A stretch of 64,000 nucleotides of DNA from Ruminococcus sp. AM22-13 (GCF_003471165.1 NZ_QRIL01000001.1:1-64000); one strand, 5' to 3'. Counted from the first letter of the stretch, positions 17,137 to 26,924 are shown. A program made the numbers and translations. The notes: generated by a model not told the origin, from the sequence alone.

Positions 17137-17274
17137 TTTCTCACTCTCCTTTGATAACTTAAATTGTATAAATATAAAGAATAACATCATCTGCCAATGT
17201 ACCGACACTAATCTAAAAATGACTTGTTAAGTACACTACGGCATTGTTAAGTGTTATAAATAACTATTGAGTAA

Positions 17275-18027
17275 TTATATATAACGTAAAATGCGGACAC
17301 CGCATCTTCCCTTTTTGGTCTGGTGGGACATACCATCAAAAATAAAACGTCCCTTTCCTCGTACAGAGATGATATCACCCTCTTTGGGTTCATATCCATT
17401 GGAAGTAATCAGTTTTCCATTGACAAAAACCTGTCCTCCTTCGATATAAGATACCATACTGCTTCTGGAAGCTTTAAATGCAAGTGAAATCAATGAATCT
17501 AAACGTACAGAAGCACAGGTACCATTAATAGCTTCCAATTTTGGGCGGGGAAGTTCATCAGGGTCGTCTACTTTTGTAATTAAAATATTTGTATGGCGGA
17601 CACGGCACAGATTATCAAGAAAGAAGTCCGTCATTTTATTCTGGCAGAAAAACCAGGCAGCCTTTTCCTGAACAACAATATCACCAATCACACTTCGCTC
17701 TATTCCAAGATTAAGAAGTGCTCCGAGATAGTCACGATGTGTGAGAGACTCGGAAAATTTGATTGCTTTTGGCTCTATTTTAAGGCAGTCAATCGGATAT
17801 TCCCATGTAAAAGCAAGAGCATCAGGATGAAATGCCACCATCTGACGCTCCGCATTTTCATAGCCCCCGAAAGTTTCCATAACAATCTGGGGAAACTGAC
17901 GTTTTAGGCTACTGACCATATTCTGCTCATTTAAATTAAGAAAATCCGAAAATGTAACGATATCTCTCTGATAGGAAAGATTAGCTAATTCCCGGATTCT
18001 CTTAAGAAAAAATTCGTCTTTTTCCAT
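17275..18027 (-). CDS. ylmH: YlmH-type S4-domain RNA-binding protein
   Basis: This 250-residue protein ends in an S4 RNA-binding domain (LDSLISLAFKASRSSMVSYI, then GGQVFVNGKLITSNGYEPKE). Its N-terminal part is the YlmH module (FLNLNEQNMV, GGYENAERQMVAFHP). YlmH homologues are encoded beside sepF and divIVA in Gram-positive bacteria. In Bacillus YlmH has been linked to rescue of stalled 50S-peptidyl-tRNA complexes. It starts 7 bp after the stop of sepF and has only a weak binding site, so it may be translated by coupling. Confidence 0.88.
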   Translation of the reverse strand: MEKDEFFLKRIRELANLSYQRDIVTFSDFLNLNEQNMVSSLKRQFPQIVMETFGGYENAERQMVAFHPDALAFTWEYPIDCLKIEPKAIKFSESLTHRDYLGALLNLGIERSVIGDIVVQEKAAWFFCQNKMTDFFLDNLCRVRHTNILITKVDDPDELPRPKLEAINGTCASVRLDSLISLAFKASRSSMVSYIEGGQVFVNGKLITSNGYEPKEGDIISVRGKGRFIFDGMSHQTKKGRCGVRILRYI

Positions 18028-18034
18028 TCGGGGA

Positions 18035-18694
18035 TTAATAGCCTGCTCTTACTGACGGAGCAGATCCTCCCAGAATATTCTGAAGATCACCGGTGATATC
18101 TACATTGTACGGTCCAAGTACAAAGATATAGCTTGATACTTTCTGAAGGCTTCCACCTAAAGAATAACATGCACCAGATGTGAAATCGATGATTCTCTGT
18201 GCCAGTTCAACATCAATTCCCTCCAGATTTAAAATTACTGTAGAATTATCTACTAATGTGTCTGCAATCTCACGTGTATCTTCCATAGAAGAAGGCTTAA
18301 TAACACAGACTTCCATATTTGAACCCTGGTTTGATTTACGGCTGCTTCTCATTGGAGTAATCTTAGAAGATGCAGCAGGACGTGTCTGGCGTTCGGCGCG
18401 TTCCTGCTTAACCGTAACTTTTGACGGAGCCGGAGCTGTCTGTTTCGGAGCGGATGCCTGTTTTGGAGCTGTTTTTACTGATTTTTCCTCTATTTCATCA
18501 AAAGCGTCATCCTCATCGGCCTCTTTCTTCTTAGAGAACTTATCAAAGAATTTCTTCTTAGGTTTTTCATCAAAATCCTCATCAAGAAAATCTTCATCAT
18601 CCTCTTCATCTAACAGATCATCATCTAAGAATCCATCATCATCGTAATCATCATTTAATTTGATGGCATCTAAAAATTTATCTAAAACGCCCAT
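18035..18694 (-). CDS. sepF: Cell division protein SepF
   Basis: The protein has 219 residues from ATG 18694 (GGAGA just upstream; the earlier in-frame ATG lacks one). The N-terminal MGVLDKFLDAIKL is the membrane-binding amphipathic helix. Residues 17-115 form a long acidic, then basic/Ala-Pro, linker, longer than in Bacillus. The C-terminal core (VCVIKPSSMEDTREIADTLV, VILNLEGIDVELAQRIIDF, SGACYSLGG) is the SepF fold that bundles FtsZ filaments. It sits between yggS and ylmH in the conserved order. Confidence 0.93.
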   Translation of the reverse strand: MGVLDKFLDAIKLNDDYDDDGFLDDDLLDEEDDEDFLDEDFDEKPKKKFFDKFSKKKEADEDDAFDEIEEKSVKTAPKQASAPKQTAPAPSKVTVKQERAERQTRPAASSKITPMRSSRKSNQGSNMEVCVIKPSSMEDTREIADTLVDNSTVILNLEGIDVELAQRIIDFTSGACYSLGGSLQKVSSYIFVLGPYNVDITGDLQNILGGSAPSVRAGY

Positions 18695-18713
18695 TTTATT
18701 CTCCAATCTTTTT

Positions 18714-19415
18714 TTAGTCTTCTTTTATTGAGTAATCTCTCTCGCCAAAAATACCCGTTCCCACGCGTACCATAGTGGCACCTTCCTCAACTGCGACCTG
18801 ATAATCATTTGTCATTCCCATACTCAGGACGCTCATATTAACATTATTAATGTTTTTGGCCGCAATGTCAACACTTAATTTCTTTAATTTCTGAAAAACT
18901 TCTCTATTTTCTTCAGGATTTGCTACAAATGGAGCAATTGTCATGAGTCCCATCACTTTGATATGCTGATAAGAAGAAATTTCCTCCAGAAATGGTAATA
19001 CCTCTTCCGCAGTAAGGCCAAACTTGCTCTCCTCTTCCGCTACATTTACCTCGATTAAAACAGGCATACAGATTTCTTTTTTCGCAGCTTCTTTTTCAAT
19101 GGTTTCTGCCAGACGGACAGAATCTACAGAATGAATCATGGATACCTTATCAATAATATATTTCACTTTATTTCTCTGTAAGTGTCCGATCATGTGCCAC
19201 TGTACATCAGAAGGCATCTGATCATATTTATCCATAATTTCCTGAACTTTATTTTCTCCAAATACGCGGGCACCCGCATCATATGCTTCTTTGAGCATTT
19301 CTACAGGTTTTGTTTTGCTGACTGCAATAAGAGTTACCTCCTGAGGAGAACGCCCGGCAGTTTCACAGGCATTTTCGATATTTTTCTTTACAAGATTTAA
19401 TTTATCAGCTAACAT
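18714..19415 (-). CDS. yggS: YggS-family PLP homeostasis protein
   Basis: This 233-residue PLP-binding protein has the Lys in LIAVSKTKP, the GENKVQE loop and the MSVLSMGMTNDYQVAVEEGA phosphate-binding end. It has no known catalytic activity; the family buffers pyridoxal phosphate and affects amino-acid metabolism. A GGAGG site precedes the ATG. It lies 19 bp before sepF and 15 bp after the HlyD-like gene. Confidence 0.93.
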   Translation of the reverse strand: MLADKLNLVKKNIENACETAGRSPQEVTLIAVSKTKPVEMLKEAYDAGARVFGENKVQEIMDKYDQMPSDVQWHMIGHLQRNKVKYIIDKVSMIHSVDSVRLAETIEKEAAKKEICMPVLIEVNVAEEESKFGLTAEEVLPFLEEISSYQHIKVMGLMTIAPFVANPEENREVFQKLKKLSVDIAAKNINNVNMSVLSMGMTNDYQVAVEEGATMVRVGTGIFGERDYSIKED

Positions 19416-19430
19416 GTTAAGCCTCCTTAA

Positions 19431-20900
19431 TTAGTATAAAATGTCTTCTTCTTTTACTTTATCTGCATTTCTTACAATATGGTCATATCTTGCAAGACCA
19501 TAGGAAGTGTTTTTTGAGACAATAGCATATTCTTCGTTTTGGTCAAGTATTTCAATACGGCGGAAAACAGCATATCCTTTATTGATACAGTAAACACCCT
19601 CTAAAGTGTCTGTTTCACCGATGATATATTTCTCTCCGGTATCCGGATCAATAAGTGCATCTCCTTCTTTAAATGAGCTCTTGTCAATATAATAGATCAT
19701 TGGCTGATCTTCTGATCCGTCGGTTGCCAGTTTGGAAACCGATGTATCTTCTACACTTGCATATATACTTACACTTTTAAATGTTCCGGAATCTTTGTTT
19801 CCAGATGCAAGCATAAATCCTGTTTCATTATTCTGGGTTGTTGCCATTCTGGATGGGACAACATAAAAATCTTTGGTCACAATAGAAGATAATGGTATCT
19901 TTAATCCAACTACTGTATTCGTTACAAGTTCAATATCAAGAAAGCGGTCAGAAGCATAACGGATAAGTCCCTTATTAAAATCAATCTGTCCATATTTCCC
20001 ACCGTCTATCGTGATAATGGAAAAATCTCCGTTTTGTGTCATGTCATCTTTCAAGAATTTGACACGTATAGTTGAGCGGTCTTTCAGTTTCTCTGCCTGT
20101 TTATCACTTAGTGGAATCAAGAGGCTCCAGCGCTCATCTGTAATAATTGTGTAGACATCGTCTCCTGACTGAACAGAATCAGATGTCTTTAAATCTGTTT
20201 CATGATAAGAATTCTGATCGAAATCCTCAGCAGTCACAGTATCTATTGTTTTTCCTTCATAATTATCTGTAGAATATAAAATAATTCCATCTGACTGTGA
20301 CTGACATATCGACTCATTTCCGGCATATACATTGCTGTTCGTGATGTTGTCTTCACCACTGCTGTCATCACTTTCGCCATATTCATCAGATGTAAGCGGA
20401 GCTGAAGAACTGTTTTCAGACTCAGCATATTGAAGAATGTTTCCCTTCAGTTCGTATTTGAAACTGTAAGTATTGTTAAATTTGCTGGAATTGAATCCCT
20501 TGGAAAAACTCATCATATCATTTCTGATCTTTAATAGTTCTTCCGTAGCAAGAGAAGCTGTGGATGTGGATTTTTTTGTACTGCTTAAACCATAAACAGC
20601 TCCGGAAGCATTGATTTTACTGCCCTCTCTCGCGTAATAGGTAATATACCCGGAAGAAGGCGCTGTACATACCGTTTCCTCACGAATAGCAAGTCCTGTA
20701 TACGTTTCATTGCGGGACAGTGGTCCTGATGTTACCTGATAAGATTCAATGTGGGTAGTTGTAAAGTACAAGATAGCGCTGAATGACATATAAATAAATA
20801 AGATACCGAACATAATAGTACCAATATTCAGACCTGCAACCTTACGTAACCTGGCGAGAATTCCAGGCGTTTTTTCCTGTTTTTTATATTTATCAGACAA
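19431..20900 (-). CDS. HlyD-like membrane-anchored protein in the sepF cluster
   Basis: The protein has about 489 residues if translation begins at TTG 20900, which has AAAGGAG 8 bases upstream; the ATG at 20921 lacks a site and would place the binding site inside the gene. One membrane segment follows (IGTIMFGILFIYMSFSAILYF, about 28-48). The rest is extracellular, with barrel-sandwich/HlyD-type strands (TGLAIREETVCTAPSSGYIT, WSLLIPLSDKQAEKL) around an acidic low-complexity insert. No transporter or exporter gene is adjacent, so a classical secretion-adaptor role is doubtful. Its position upstream of yggS-sepF-ylmH suggests a division- or envelope-linked role. Function is unknown. Confidence 0.75.
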   Translation of the reverse strand: MSDKYKKQEKTPGILARLRKVAGLNIGTIMFGILFIYMSFSAILYFTTTHIESYQVTSGPLSRNETYTGLAIREETVCTAPSSGYITYYAREGSKINASGAVYGLSSTKKSTSTASLATEELLKIRNDMMSFSKGFNSSKFNNTYSFKYELKGNILQYAESENSSSAPLTSDEYGESDDSSGEDNITNSNVYAGNESICQSQSDGIILYSTDNYEGKTIDTVTAEDFDQNSYHETDLKTSDSVQSGDDVYTIITDERWSLLIPLSDKQAEKLKDRSTIRVKFLKDDMTQNGDFSIITIDGGKYGQIDFNKGLIRYASDRFLDIELVTNTVVGLKIPLSSIVTKDFYVVPSRMATTQNNETGFMLASGNKDSGTFKSVSIYASVEDTSVSKLATDGSEDQPMIYYIDKSSFKEGDALIDPDTGEKYIIGETDTLEGVYCINKGYAVFRRIEILDQNEEYAIVSKNTSYGLARYDHIVRNADKVKEEDILY

Positions 20901-20988
20901 TGAAATGTCTCCTTTGATCATGGAATCTATATAGAATGTAAATTATTTCTGTTACGGAAAGCTGTCATCTTTCCATAATTTCCAAAAT

Positions 20989-21017
20989 ATTGTAACACTT
21001 TGTTAAGTTAAAAACAA
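20989..21017 (-). promoter_or_regulatory. Likely promoter of the HlyD-like/yggS/sepF operon
   Basis: On the minus strand TTGTTT (21017-21012) and TACAAT (20994-20989) are 17 bp apart, about 90 bp before the start codon. No other good pair is seen between this gene and the palindromic repeat upstream. Confidence 0.5.
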
Positions 21018-21057
21018 GTTTATTCATAAAGAATTCACAGGAAAGTGCTTGCCATAG

Positions 21058-21244
21058 CTGTTACTAGGAACTGAGTGTGCGGTAATAACTTGTTACTGTT
21101 CACTGGTAATATCCCGCGAGGTGTTTTTTGTGAGCGAAGGTCACAGAAAACCCGAGACATACCGCGCGAATTTATGCGATTAGCATAAATTCTGTGCATC
21201 GCGAAGCGTGTTGCTGGGAACGGAGTGAACAGTAACAATAACTT
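21058..21244. repeat. Complete copy A of the palindromic repeat, with 8-bp target duplication
   Basis: The element proper is 21092-21236 (145 bp), from GTTACTGTTCAC to GTGAACAGTAAC. AATAACTT flanks it directly on both sides (21084-21091 and 21237-21244), a perfect 8-bp duplication. Inside are the conserved boxes ATCCCGCGAGGTG and CCCGAGACATACCGCGCG. A hairpin GTTTTTTGTGA/TCACAGAAAAC lies between them, and a second hairpin GAATTTATGC/GCATAAATTC follows. A degenerate right-end copy (GTTACTAGGAACTGAGTG) abuts it at 21058. The repeat lies between the divergent HlyD-like and lexA genes. Confidence 0.85.
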
Positions 21245-21252
21245 TAAAATAA

Positions 21253-21304
21253 GAACGTATTTTCAGAATATAAGTTTGCTTTTCGTAATGGAATATGATA
21301 TTAT
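21253..21304 (+). promoter_or_regulatory. lexA promoter with a LexA-box-like site
   Basis: GAACGTATTTTC (21253-21264) differs by one base from the Firmicutes LexA half-site pair GAAC-N4-GTTC. It lies just upstream of TTGCTT (21276-21281) and TATTAT (21299-21304), which are 17 bp apart. The start codon follows at 21418. Autoregulation of lexA is usual; this box is a candidate. Confidence 0.5.
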
Positions 21305-21417
21305 AAATGTAACTCTTTTTACATCAATTATATAGAACTTATATATAGAACTTACCGGTAAATGGTAAGGTTGAAAATAGATAAGAAATTTATTAAACCG
21401 GCAGGGAGGTATAAATT

Positions 21418-22038
21418 ATGGCATATGGAAGAATAACAGAAAAGCAGCAGGAAATTCTTGACTATATTAAGAATGAGATTCTTAACAGAGGTTTTCCTCC
21501 TGCAGTACGTGAAATTTGTGAGGCTGTAAATCTGAAATCAACTTCTTCTGTGCATTCACATCTGGAGGCACTTGAAAAAAATGGATATATTCGCAGAGAT
21601 GCAACGAAGCCGCGCGCAATTGAAATTATTGATGATAACTTTAATCTGGTACGCAGAGAGGTTGTAAATGTGCCAATCGTTGGTACTGTTGCAGCAGGTC
21701 AGCCGCTTCTGGCAGTTGAGAATATCGAAGGGTATTTCCCAATTCCGGCGGAATTTATGCCGAATGAACAGAGCTTTATGCTTAAAGTAAAGGGCGAAAG
21801 TATGGTAAATGCCGGAATCTTTGACGGTGATCAGGTACTTGTAAGAAAACAGTCTACTGCTGAAGATGGAGATATTGTAGTTGCTCTGATCGAAGATGGA
21901 GCTACTGTTAAGACTTTTCATAAAGAAAAAGGTTACTATCGTCTTCAGCCGGAAAATGATGCAATGGATCCTATTATCGTGCAAGGGGAATTACAGATTC
22001 TCGGCAAGGTATTTGGCGTATTCCGTTTATATCAGTAA
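21418..22038 (+). CDS. lexA: SOS repressor LexA
   Basis: This 206-residue protein has an N-terminal winged helix (EKQQEILDYIKNEI, then SVHSHLEALEKNGYIRRD) and a C-terminal S24 autoprotease. The Ala-Gly cleavage site is in GTVAAGQPLL. The catalytic Ser is in KGESMVNAG and the Lys in ATVKTFHKEKG. RecA filaments trigger self-cleavage and derepress DNA repair genes. A strong GGGAGG site precedes the ATG. The gene is monocistronic, with a strong terminator at 22107. Confidence 0.97.
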   Translation: MAYGRITEKQQEILDYIKNEILNRGFPPAVREICEAVNLKSTSSVHSHLEALEKNGYIRRDATKPRAIEIIDDNFNLVRREVVNVPIVGTVAAGQPLLAVENIEGYFPIPAEFMPNEQSFMLKVKGESMVNAGIFDGDQVLVRKQSTAEDGDIVVALIEDGATVKTFHKEKGYYRLQPENDAMDPIIVQGELQILGKVFGVFRLYQ

Positions 22039-22106
22039 TTGTGTTAGGAAATTGTCTGAGTTTTAGTTTGAGATGTGGTATAAAAATACATATATTTATC
22101 ATTTAT

Positions 22107-22158
22107 AAAAGCATGAGACAGATATAGTATAAAAATACATCTGTCTCATGCTTTTTTG
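22107..22158 (+). terminator. Terminator of lexA
   Basis: AAAAGCATGAGACAGAT and ATCTGTCTCATGCTTTT form a perfect 17-bp stem followed by more T residues. The A-rich opposite side means it could also stop rsfS transcripts from the minus strand (stop at 22198). Confidence 0.9.
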
Positions 22159-22197
22159 CAATTGAGAAATTATATAAATTCCTAATACCGTTTTTAT

Positions 22198-22557
22198 TTA
22201 TTTTTCAAGAAATTCGTTAATGTCCAGGATTTTGCCATCTCTCCAGATTCTTTCGAGATCGTAAAAAAGACGGTTCTCTTCATCAAATACGTGGACGATC
22301 ATATCGCCGTAATCCATAAGAACCCAACTGGAGTTTCTGGTTCCCTCAATCTGTTTTGCTTCATATCCTGCTCTTCCAAGTGTTTCATCTACATTGTCAA
22401 CCATAGCCTGAACCTGATTCTGGTTGGAAGCACTTGCAATTACAAAATAATCGGCAATTACAGATACTTCATGGATATCTATCACCTTAATATCTTTTCC
22501 TTTTTTCTCATCAAGTGCGTGGCAGGCAAGTTTTGCCATTTCAAGTTCTCTGTTCAT
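22198..22557 (-). CDS. rsfS: Ribosomal silencing factor RsfS
   Basis: This 119-residue RsfS/Iojap protein has the family pattern DIKVIDIHEVSVIADYFVIA, RNSSWVLMDYGDMIVHVF and RLFYDLERIW. It binds L14 on the 50S subunit and blocks subunit joining in slow growth. An AGAGAGG site precedes the ATG. It follows yqeK on the same strand at 171 bp, as in the Firmicutes nadD-yqeK-rsfS order. Confidence 0.95.
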   Translation of the reverse strand: MNRELEMAKLACHALDEKKGKDIKVIDIHEVSVIADYFVIASASNQNQVQAMVDNVDETLGRAGYEAKQIEGTRNSSWVLMDYGDMIVHVFDEENRLFYDLERIWRDGKILDINEFLEK

Positions 22558-22728
22558 GGAAACAACCTCTCTTTCTATCTGCTTTTGTAACTGTTCAATA
22601 TCTTCATGATCAACAGACTATTGAATAGCTACATATATCTTCTCTAATAAATATTTATATCAGTAATCTGTTCTCCCTGTTGTGCTGTCCCCTATATGTA
22701 AAACTCTGCCAGTCGAGACAATTTATAC

Positions 22729-23319
22729 TCAGGACTGTTTTTTCATATGTAGATCCCTGTAATACAAGAAGGCATCTTTCGTAGCATTATCAATATCTTT
22801 CGGATTTTCCTCCAGATAAGCCAATGTATCAGCCAAAATCTTATACATACATTCGTCAAGATCCTGAAAAGCCAGTTTACGTACAATTGCAAGATTAGGA
22901 GCTTTATCACGTTTTGGTTCAATATAATCAGCAATATAGACGATTTTTTCCAACAGTGTCATATCCGGTTTTCCGGTAGTATGCCAGGTGATGGCAGAAA
23001 GAATATTTTCATCTGTAACATCATACTTAGCCTTAGCTACGTAAGCTCCAAGCTTGGCATGAAGTAAAAAAGGATGTTCCTGTTCGAATTCAGATACCGG
23101 AATGTGATGCTGGCTGCACATTTTCAGCTTCTTTTTGTTCGGAATACATTTTGCACAGTCATGGAGCAGTCCGGCAGTCTGGGCTGTGATCAGATCACAG
23201 TCATGAACCATGGCAAGTGCTGCACATGTAAACATAACTCCCAGCGTATGTTCATAACGATCCTCATCCAGATATTTTGCTAATTTTTTCTGCATTTTTA
23301 TAAAATCATACTCTGCCAT
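22729..23319 (-). CDS. yqeK: HD-domain symmetrical Ap4A hydrolase YqeK
   Basis: This 196-residue HD phosphohydrolase has metal ligands visible as HTLGVMFTCAA (His), LLHDCAKCIP (His-Asp), HAKLGAYVA and ITWHTTGKP, then VYIADYIEPKRD. YqeK proteins hydrolyse diadenosine tetraphosphate symmetrically to ADP. The gene starts 7 bp after nadD ends, so the two are surely co-transcribed. Confidence 0.92.
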   Translation of the reverse strand: MAEYDFIKMQKKLAKYLDEDRYEHTLGVMFTCAALAMVHDCDLITAQTAGLLHDCAKCIPNKKKLKMCSQHHIPVSEFEQEHPFLLHAKLGAYVAKAKYDVTDENILSAITWHTTGKPDMTLLEKIVYIADYIEPKRDKAPNLAIVRKLAFQDLDECMYKILADTLAYLEENPKDIDNATKDAFLYYRDLHMKKQS

Positions 23320-23326
23320 TAGAAGA

Positions 23327-23962
23327 TCATCCTTTCTTTTCGGTCAGACTGTAAATCTGGTTTTCTCTGATATATTCAATTACCGGATCAGGAATATAGT
23401 AACGCACACTTTTATCTTCGCTGATCCAGTTTCTGAGCATTTCGCTGGACACATCAAGGTTTGTGGTATTCAGAGTCAGAAATGTGCCATTATATTTAAG
23501 CGAAAGACGGTTCATTTCTGCTTCGAGCTCTGCGATTGTGGAATGATTTCTTACAGCAGTTACCAGAATACAGTTTCTGCAGATCCTTTCCGGTTCACGC
23601 CATGTATCAAAGTCATACAGGGAGTCTGCGCCGATTATAAAATAATAATCAGTATCCGGATTCTTTTCTTTTAGCATTTCCAGTGTATGATAAGTGTAAG
23701 TATAACCATTTTCATGCATTTCAGTCAGCGACAGTTCAAAATGAGGATTTCCGGCAATCGCCCTGCGGACCATTTCAACTCTTTCTTCATCTGTGGCACG
23801 TCCCTGACGGTTCCTCTTGTGAGGCGGATTTCCGGAAGGCATGAACAGTACCTTTTCCAGTTGAAACTGTTCGTATGCTTTCTCTCCCAGAATCAGATGC
23901 CCCATGTGGATGGGATCAAATGTACCGCCCATAATACCAATTCTGTGTTTGATGTCAGCCAT
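23327..23962 (-). CDS. nadD: Nicotinate-nucleotide adenylyltransferase
   Basis: The protein has 211 residues from ATG 23962. The frame is open further upstream, but that part overlaps yhbY and lacks conservation. The nucleotidyltransferase motif GGTFDPIHMGHL (His-x-Gly-His) and the C-terminal SSEMLRNWI (variant of the SSTxIR motif) are present. It makes deamido-NAD from nicotinate mononucleotide and ATP. It begins 13 bp after yhbY, giving the order obg-yhbY-nadD-yqeK-rsfS. Confidence 0.95.
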   Translation of the reverse strand: MADIKHRIGIMGGTFDPIHMGHLILGEKAYEQFQLEKVLFMPSGNPPHKRNRQGRATDEERVEMVRRAIAGNPHFELSLTEMHENGYTYTYHTLEMLKEKNPDTDYYFIIGADSLYDFDTWREPERICRNCILVTAVRNHSTIAELEAEMNRLSLKYNGTFLTLNTTNLDVSSEMLRNWISEDKSVRYYIPDPVIEYIRENQIYSLTEKKG

Positions 23963-23975
23963 AAAAAACTCCGTA

Positions 23976-24272
23976 TTATTTTCTGGGTAATTCGATTTTT
24001 TTCTTTTCGTTTTTGCCTTCGCGGTATAAAACAATTTTCTTGCCGATAACCTGTACAATCTGGGAACGTGTACGTTCTGCCAGAACCTCAGCCATCTGGC
24101 GCGGATCTTCCAGGCAGTTCTGGAGAACACTGATCTTGATCAGTTCTCTGGCTGCAAGCGCCTCATCTACAGCAGCCGTGTTCTCAGGAGTAAGACCACC
24201 CTTTCCAAGCTGAAGGATTGGATCCATTGTCATTGCAAGACCTTTTAAATAAGCTCTCTGTTTACTTGTCAT
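23976..24272 (-). CDS. yhbY: CRS1/YhbY (CRM) domain RNA-binding protein
   Basis: This 98-residue CRM-domain protein reads LTSKQRAYLKGLAMTMDP at the start and has the GKGGLTPE loop (family GxxG) and LIKISVLQNCLEDPRQ. YhbY associates with pre-50S particles during assembly. It sits between obg and nadD, both often found with it in Firmicutes. Confidence 0.93.
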   Translation of the reverse strand: MTSKQRAYLKGLAMTMDPILQLGKGGLTPENTAAVDEALAARELIKISVLQNCLEDPRQMAEVLAERTRSQIVQVIGKKIVLYREGKNEKKKIELPRK

Positions 24273-24298
24273 TTTTATTTTCCTCTATTATTCTCTGC

Positions 24299-24321
24299 AA
24301 ACGGATTGAATCATCCGTTTT
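24299..24321 (-). terminator. Weak hairpin after obg
   Basis: AAACGGAT and ATCCGTTT form an 8-bp stem just downstream of the obg stop on the minus strand. No clear T tract follows on that strand, so read-through into yhbY is likely. Confidence 0.35.
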
Positions 24322-24345
24322 ACCACATCTGTTTCATTATTGAAT

Positions 24346-25716
<1,371 letters not shown>

Positions 25717-25725
25717 TTAACCAGA

Positions 25726-26013
25726 TTATTCTGCTTCTACTGGAACGATAGAAACCTGTTTCTTATCGCGTCCTTTTCTGGTAAATCTTACTACACCATC
25801 TTTCAGTGCAAATAAAGTATAATCTTTACCGCAACCTACGTTTTCACCAGCATGGATCTTAGTTCCGCGCTGTCTGTAAAGAATATTTCCAGCTTTAACA
25901 AACTGTCCGTCTGCTCTCTTCGCACCTAATCTCTTGGATTCGGAATCACGACCGTTCTTTGTAGAACCAACTCCTTTTTTATGTGCGAATAACTGAAGGT
26001 TCATTTTCATCAT
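25726..26013 (-). CDS. rpmA: 50S ribosomal protein L27
   Basis: This 95-residue protein contains the L27 signature [19 protein letters not shown] and [14 protein letters not shown]. The N-terminus [14 protein letters not shown] carries the extra NLQxFA segment found in Firmicutes, which the Prp protease removes before ribosome assembly. The prp gene lies directly upstream. The first of three Met codons is assumed as start; the third is also possible. Confidence 0.96.
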   Translation of the reverse strand: MMKMNLQLFAHKKGVGSTKNGRDSESKRLGAKRADGQFVKAGNILYRQRGTKIHAGENVGCGKDYTLFALKDGVVRFTRKGRDKKQVSIVPVEAE

Positions 26014-26017
26014 GTTG

Positions 26018-26338
26018 TTACACCTCCTTGACTTTTACTGTCAAATATCGATTGTTATAACTATGTTCAATTTCTGTTAATCCGAGAATCAGCGAATCCA
26101 TGAGAAGTTTTCCCTTCTCAGAAACCGGAGTCGTGAAATGAAAAGATACATAACCATCATCTTCCTGTACCTCAAACTGATCGTCTGTAAACGCCTCAAG
26201 AGAATTCACAGTATTAATCACCAGTACAGAAACAGCAGCACAGACAATATCCTGTCCTTCTTCTGCATATCCGGCGTGACCTTTTGAAACAAATTCCAGA
26301 TAATTTCCATTTCTCTTCTTAACTGTAATTGTAATCAT
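26018..26338 (-). CDS. prp: Ribosomal-processing cysteine protease Prp
   Basis: This 106-residue Prp protein (YsxB family) has the catalytic His in [16 protein letters not shown] and the catalytic Cys in [11 protein letters not shown], at the standard spacing of about 12 residues. It trims the N-terminal extension of L27, which is encoded 4 bp downstream and does carry the cleavable NLQLFA segment. Enzyme and substrate are therefore a matched pair here. Confidence 0.93.
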   Translation of the reverse strand: MITITVKKRNGNYLEFVSKGHAGYAEEGQDIVCAAVSVLVINTVNSLEAFTDDQFEVQEDDGYVSFHFTTPVSEKGKLLMDSLILGLTEIEHSYNNRYLTVKVKEV

Positions 26339-26350
26339 AATGACACCAGA

Positions 26351-26665
26351 TTAACCGTTAATCTTTTCGATTTTTACTTTAGTGTACTGCTGTCTGTGAC
26401 CGTTTTTCTTGTGATATCCAGTTTTTCTCTTGTATTTGTAAACGATAACTTTTTTTGCTTTACCGTTCTCAACTACAGTAGCGGTAACACTGGCATCTTT
26501 TACATCTTCACCAGCTTTTAATCCATCATTGCTTACTGCAATAACATTATCAAAAGTAACAGTTTCACCAGCTTCAACACCGAGTTTCTCAACTCTGATT
26601 ACGTCGCCTTCAGCAACTTTGTACTGTTTACCACCTGTTGCAATAATTGCGTACATCTGTGGCAC
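26351..26665 (-). CDS. rplU: 50S ribosomal protein L21
   Basis: This 104-residue protein opens [18 protein letters not shown] after an extra MPQ and ends with the RNA-binding [20 protein letters not shown]. It is the first gene of rplU-prp-rpmA, behind a good promoter and a structured leader. A GGAGGTGCC site precedes the start. Confidence 0.97.
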   Translation of the reverse strand: MPQMYAIIATGGKQYKVAEGDVIRVEKLGVEAGETVTFDNVIAVSNDGLKAGEDVKDASVTATVVENGKAKKVIVYKYKRKTGYHKKNGHRQQYTKVKIEKING

Positions 26666-26731
26666 CTCCTATAATCTTTACTCGCCAGATATGGTGACCT
26701 TTCGGTGCTTGTACCTCTCTGTGCGGCATCT
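26666..26731 (-). promoter_or_regulatory. Candidate L21 leader RNA
   Basis: Between the promoter and rplU the transcript contains GAGAGGTACAAGCACC, GAAAGGTCACC and then the GGAGGTGCC binding site. GGTACAAGCACC and the GGTGCC near the start can pair in alternative ways, as expected for a Firmicutes L21 leader that controls its own operon. Assignment rests on position and motif, not on a model search. Confidence 0.5.
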
Positions 26732-26736
26732 CGTTT

Positions 26737-26765
26737 ATAATAGCGGACAAAATTCGATTTGTCAA
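26737..26765 (-). promoter_or_regulatory. Strong sigma-A promoter of rplU
   Basis: On the minus strand a perfect TTGACA (26765-26760) and TATTAT (26742-26737) are separated by exactly 17 bp. Transcription would begin near 26730, giving a leader of about 65 nt. Confidence 0.85.
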
Positions 26766-26801
26766 TATGTTTTTTTGGAATTTTTAAATATTTTTTAGCA
26801 G

Positions 26802-26924
26802 CTATAATTGTTACTGTTCACACGCCACTATCCCGCGAGGTGTTTTGGCATGTGAATGCCAAAATCCCGAGACATACCGCGCGAAGCGTGTTACTGGGCG
26901 CGGAGTGAACAGTAATCTATAATT
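26802..26924. repeat. Complete copy B of the palindromic repeat, with 8-bp target duplication
   Basis: The element is 26810-26916 (107 bp), from GTTACTGTTCAC to GTGAACAGTAAT. CTATAATT flanks it on both sides (26802-26809 and 26917-26924), a perfect 8-bp duplication. Inside are CTATCCCGCGAGGTG, the hairpin GTTTTGGCAT/ATGCCAAAAT and CCCGAGACATACCGCGCG. This copy lacks the second hairpin of copies A and C. The right-hand duplication contains the stop codon of the RNase gene, which ends at 26917. Confidence 0.88.

Noticed and set aside
18180-18647. Long plus-strand frame opposite sepF
   Set aside because: Ser-rich shadow of the acidic SepF linker; the minus-strand gene is clear.
21035-21238. Open frame on the minus strand over the palindromic repeat
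   Set aside because: It only reflects the repeat sequence; no start signal and no protein-like composition.
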